From: Acidobacteriota bacterium
GTDB lineage: Bacteria; Acidobacteriota; Terriglobia; Acidoferrales; 2-02-FULL-67-57
Direction: 5' to 3'
Length of the DNA stretch: 5,601 bases
Assembly: GCA_016210895.1 (NCBI GenBank)
Contig: JACQTG010000298.1
Span: 1 to 5,601, forward strand
In this document: positions 1-5,601 of the stretch, piece after piece
Position numbering within the stretch: position 1 is the first letter of the stretch
Layout: each line of letters begins with the position of its first letter
Program-made: the position numbers and the translations under genes
The notes under the pieces: generated by a model
What the model was told of the DNA's origin: nothing
Database searches by the model: none
The model's input: only the letters and a program-made list of their open reading frames with translations

Positions 1-1440
1 ACCTACTTCACCGTCGGCAACCTCGTCCAGTACCTCCAGCAACTGGAAGAGAAAGGCTTGTCGAAGCAGGAAATCACCGACCGTTACATCTTCCTCACCG
101 CCGGCGCCTGCGGACCCTGTCGCTTCGGGATGTATGAGGCGGAGTATCGGCTGGCCCTGCGCAACTCCGGCTATGACAGCTTCCGCGTCATCCTCTTCCA
201 GCAGAGCGGTGGCCTGAGCCAGTCGGACGCCGAAGCCGGCCTCGAGATGAACCTCGATTTCTTCCTCGGCCTGCTGAACGGAATGAACATGGGCGACCTG
301 ATCAATGAGGTCGCGCACCAGATTCGCCCCTACGAGGTCAACCCCGGCGAAACCGACGCTGTGCTCGAGGAAGTGATGGACTATATGCACAGCGTGATGA
401 AGCGCAAGCAGCCCTGGCAGTTGAACGGCGGACTCTCAGGCAAGCTCGCGCGTCGGCTGGGCATGGGAAGCACAGCCAACTACGTGGGCAAGTTCCTACA
501 GCAACTTTACGCCAATGACTACCTCCCGCACCTCCACTACGTCCGCGACCGCCTGAACGCCATCAACATCGACCGCACCCGCTGCAAGCCCATCGTCAAG
601 ATTACCGGCGAGTTCTGGGCCCAGACCACCGAGGGCGATGGCAACTTCAACATGTTTGCCTTCCTCCACAAGGAAGGGGGCGAGTTGCTCGTAGAACCGG
701 TGGGCACCTGGATTATGTACATGCTCCACCAGGTGGTGCAGTCCACCAAGGATCGGCGCGGACTGGACAACAACGAGCGCGCCCCGGGGCGCTGGGAGCT
801 GGGCCGGCGCTGGAGCGCGGAAAGGAAATACTGGAAGAAGCTCGCCCTGCTCAAGATTGCTGAGAAGGTCTTCAGCCGCGAGTACCACCGCGTCATAGAT
901 GCCCTGGGCGGCCTGGCCCACGGGCTCACCGACCAGTACGAACTGCAGCGGCTGGGCCATCCCTACTACAACTCCCGCTCGGGCGGCGGCGAAGGACACC
1001 TGGAAGTGGCCAAGAACATCTACTATTCGAACAAGGAACTCTGTCACATGGTGCTTTCGCTCAAGCCCTTCGGCTGCATGCCTTCGACGCAGTCCGACGG
1101 CGCTCAGTCCGCCGTCGTGGCCCACTACAAGGATATGATCTTCCTGCCCATCGAGACCTCGGGCGAAGGCGAGATCAACGCTCACAGCCGCGTGCAGATG
1201 GCGCTCGGCGAGGCCAAGATGAAGGCCAAGCGCGAGTTTGCCGAGGCGCTGGCTTCTACCGGGTTCACACTGGAGCAGATGCAAGACTATGTGGCTCAGC
1301 ACGAAGAGTTGCAGCGGCCGATGTACCACGCGCCGAAGCGCAAAGGCGTCATCGGCACCGCCGCCAACTTCATCCTCCACGTGGCCGACTTGATGCACGG
1401 CCGCGCGACCCTGAACCCGAACGGCCACGGGACGCACTAA
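1..1440 (+). CDS. HgdB-like 2-hydroxyacyl-CoA dehydratase D-component family protein (5' end outside window)
   Basis: The frame is open from the first base and ends at TAA 1438-1440, giving 479 visible codons. Codons 1-19 already read as protein (TYFTVGNLVQYL), so the TTG at 58 is not the true start and the gene begins upstream. Family signatures seen: GACGPCRFGMYE (103-138, cysteines at 109 and 118), KITGEFWAQTTEGDG (598-642), a glycine-rich SGGGEGH (979-999), KPFGCMPS (1063-1086, cysteine at 1075), SDGAQ (1093-1107) and LPIETSGEGE (1144-1173). These match the HGD-D/HgdB-like protein found with, or fused to, large CoA-enzyme activases. In characterised relatives this fold binds an iron-sulfur cluster through cysteines and accepts the electron delivered by the ATPase activase; acting on a CoA thioester is an inference here. 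No signal peptide or membrane segment is visible in this part, so a cytoplasmic location is likely. It lies 18 bases before the activase gene, almost certainly in the same operon. The substrate is unknown. Confidence 0.85.
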   Translation, partial: TYFTVGNLVQYLQQLEEKGLSKQEITDRYIFLTAGACGPCRFGMYEAEYRLALRNSGYDSFRVILFQQSGGLSQSDAEAGLEMNLDFFLGLLNGMNMGDLINEVAHQIRPYEVNPGETDAVLEEVMDYMHSVMKRKQPWQLNGGLSGKLARRLGMGSTANYVGKFLQQLYANDYLPHLHYVRDRLNAINIDRTRCKPIVKITGEFWAQTTEGDGNFNMFAFLHKEGGELLVEPVGTWIMYMLHQVVQSTKDRRGLDNNERAPGRWELGRRWSAERKYWKKLALLKIAEKVFSREYHRVIDALGGLAHGLTDQYELQRLGHPYYNSRSGGGEGHLEVAKNIYYSNKELCHMVLSLKPFGCMPSTQSDGAQSAVVAHYKDMIFLPIETSGEGEINAHSRVQMALGEAKMKAKREFAEALASTGFTLEQMQDYVAQHEELQRPMYHAPKRKGVIGTAANFILHVADLMHGRATLNPNGHGTH

Positions 1441-1445
1441 GGAGG
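1439..1445 (+). promoter_or_regulatory. Shine-Dalgarno site of the activase gene, overlapping the upstream stop codon
   Basis: AAGGAGG is a near-perfect anti-16S match. Its first two bases are the last two of the upstream TAA stop, and it lies 13 bases before ATG 1459, slightly longer than ideal. Ribosomes finishing the first gene would stop directly on this site, which favours translational coupling and matched amounts of the two proteins. Confidence 0.75.
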
Positions 1446-1458
1446 GAAAGCGACCGCG

Positions 1459-5028
<3,570 letters not shown>

Positions 5029-5083
5029 CAGTCGCCTGTAGGATTATCCGCCTTCCACTCACCTGTTGTTTTCTCACCCGAGG

Positions 5084-5112
5084 TTGACGCCAATCGGCGT
5101 GGTTGCTATCGT
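5084..5112 (+). promoter_or_regulatory. Predicted sigma70-type promoter for the downstream small genes
   Basis: TTGACG (5084-5089, 5 of 6 to consensus) and TATCGT (5107-5112, 4 of 6) are separated by exactly 17 bases. Transcription would begin near 5118-5120, giving a leader of about 29 bases before GTG 5148. It sits in the only sizeable non-coding gap of the window, which fits a separate transcription unit. The evidence is sequence match only. Confidence 0.55.
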
Positions 5113-5120
5113 AGGCGTCA
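5085..5120. repeat. Nested inverted repeats over the promoter, candidate operator
   Basis: TGACGCC (5085-5091) and GGCGTCA (5114-5120) form a perfect 7-base inverted repeat with 22 bases between arms. The left arm also pairs with a nearer copy: ACGCC (5087-5091) against GGCGT (5096-5100), a 5-base stem with a 4-base loop. The outer arms cover the -35 element and the expected transcription start, and the inner repeat lies at the -35 and spacer, where a repressor could act. The left arm would not be in the transcript from the predicted start, so a DNA operator is more plausible than an RNA hairpin. No regulator is identified, and short repeats can arise by chance in GC-rich DNA. Confidence 0.35.
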
Positions 5121-5131
5121 CCAAGAGGGCG

Positions 5132-5143
5132 AGAGGGCAAGGG
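5132..5143 (+). promoter_or_regulatory. Purine-rich ribosome binding region that decides the GTG start
   Basis: AGAGGGCAAGGG precedes GTG 5148. The GAGGG block ends 10 bases before the start and the AAGGG block 4 bases before it. A further GAGGG block lies just upstream (5125-5129), part of a 7-base direct repeat AGAGGGC at 5124-5130 and 5132-5138. These blocks support GTG 5148 over the later in-frame GTG 5166 and ATG 5169, which have only AAGG at a very short distance. Confidence 0.5.
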
Positions 5144-5147
5144 AACC

Positions 5148-5432
5148 GTGCTCGAAGCCGACAAGGTGATGTTCGAGATTTACCGGGAGACGCAGTACAC
5201 CGGCAAGTACCGCGTCGTCTACTTCACCGAGCTCACCGAACACAACAAGGAGTGGGAAATCAATCGCGCGCTCGCGGGCGAGCATTTCTACGACGGGTTC
5301 ATTAAGAACTGGCGCAAGGAGAAAGCCAAGGCCATCATTGAGGACTTCATTCGGCGGCTCAACGAAGGGGAATCGCTAACCCCCGAGCAGCTCGAAGAAG
5401 CGCTACGCGAGTATATCCCCGTTTCCCGCTAG
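5148..5432 (+). CDS. Small charged protein of unknown function (94 aa)
   Basis: I do not recognise a characterised family. The frame begins at GTG 5148, the first possible start after an in-frame TAG at 5112-5114, and ends at TAG 5430-5432. The product has 94 residues, no cysteine, no signal peptide and no membrane segment, so it is probably a soluble cytoplasmic protein. It is highly charged (19 Asp/Glu, 15 Lys/Arg). The N-terminal half is rich in aromatics and could form strands (YRETQYTGKYRVVYF, 12-26). A middle segment has AGEHFYDGF (43-51), then a basic amphipathic helix (NWRKEKAKAIIEDFIRRL, 54-71) and a final acidic helix beginning at TPEQLEEAL (78-86). The organised secondary-structure pattern, the fit with a promoter and ribosome site, and codon use like its neighbours support a real gene. 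It is 18 bases upstream of the next gene and could be co-transcribed with it. An alternative start at ATG 5169 would give 87 residues. Confidence 0.75.
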   Translation: MLEADKVMFEIYRETQYTGKYRVVYFTELTEHNKEWEINRALAGEHFYDGFIKNWRKEKAKAIIEDFIRRLNEGESLTPEQLEEALREYIPVSR

Positions 5433-5450
5433 CCGGCGCACCTGAAGGGT

Positions 5451-5601
5451 ATGGCCGATCGCAAACGCCTCTCCTTTTTCTATCGCGAGTACGAAACTGT
5501 TGCCGCGCTCGTGGACGCCGAGTTTGCCCGCAACGCAGAGCGCTTTCGCGACCACGTCGCCCCGGACGGTCAGCGTGGCTTGCAGTGTCGCCGCGGCTGC
5601 A
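5451..5601 (+). CDS. Probable YkgJ-type cysteine-cluster protein, N-terminal fragment (3' end outside window)
   Basis: Fifty codons are visible from ATG 5451 to the right edge with no stop. The N-terminus (MADRKRLSFFYREYETVAAL) and the following helical stretch VDAEFARNAERFRDHV lead to GLQCRRGC at the edge. A short helical lead ending in C-x-x-G-C resembles the opening of the cysteine cluster in YkgJ-type zinc/iron-chelating domain proteins, where further cysteines (often GCxxCC) follow; those would lie outside the window. The exact role of that family is poorly defined; metal binding is presumed from its cysteines. The start has only a poorly spaced GAAGGG (5444-5449), one base before ATG; a CTG at 5442 is in frame but unlikely. 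The gap to the previous gene is 18 bases, so translation may be coupled or re-initiated. Only 50 residues support this call. Confidence 0.5.
   Translation, partial: MADRKRLSFFYREYETVAALVDAEFARNAERFRDHVAPDGQRGLQCRRGC

Noticed and set aside
58..60. TTG as the start of the first gene
   Set aside because: The frame stays open to base 1 and the 19 preceding codons read as plausible protein continuous with the conserved region, so the true start is outside the window.
5442..5444. CTG as an upstream start of the YkgJ-like gene
   Set aside because: CTG starts are rare and no ribosome site precedes it at a good distance; ATG 5451 is kept although its own site is poorly spaced.

Overview
This is a GC-rich, almost fully coding window in which every supported gene is on the + strand. 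Its core is a two-gene unit (1-5028) from the ATP-driven electron-transfer family that serves 2-hydroxyacyl-CoA dehydratases and benzoyl-CoA reductases (the HgdC/BcrAD/BadFG 'archerase' activases and their HgdB-like dehydratase partners). The strong GC preference at third codon positions, an iron-sulfur, probably oxygen-sensitive enzyme system, and a likely YkgJ-type neighbour suggest a high-GC bacterium with anaerobic capacity, such as an acidobacterial or deltaproteobacterial/myxobacterial lineage. The taxon is an inference and cannot be fixed from this sequence alone.

Layout: (1) 1-1440 is the 3' part of a gene for a dehydratase D-component-like (HgdB-like) protein, running in from the left edge. 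(2) 1459-5028 encodes a 1189-residue protein with two complete BadF/BadG/BcrA/BcrD-type ATPase domains, a four-cysteine insert, a DUF2229 (CoA-enzyme-activase-associated) module and a helical charged tail. Its Shine-Dalgarno sequence overlaps the stop region of the first gene. (3) 5029-5147 is a short intergenic region with a good sigma70-like promoter (5084-5112) inside nested inverted repeats. (4) 5148-5432 encodes a small charged protein of unknown function. (5) 5451 to the right edge is the start of a gene whose visible N-terminus resembles YkgJ-type cysteine-cluster proteins.

How the genes could work together: in the known family a homodimeric ASKHA ATPase holds one [4Fe-4S] cluster between its subunits and, on ATP hydrolysis, fires a low-potential electron into a dehydratase or reductase. 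Here the two ATPase subunits are fused in one chain, and both halves keep the two cluster-ligand cysteines at the spacing known from HgdC (39 residues). The DUF2229 module and the separate upstream HgdB-like protein each carry conserved cysteine motifs, so together they may form the electron-accepting part. The substrate cannot be read from the sequence. The two small downstream genes appear to be a separate transcription unit. No RNA gene, mobile element, CRISPR array or convincing intrinsic terminator was seen.
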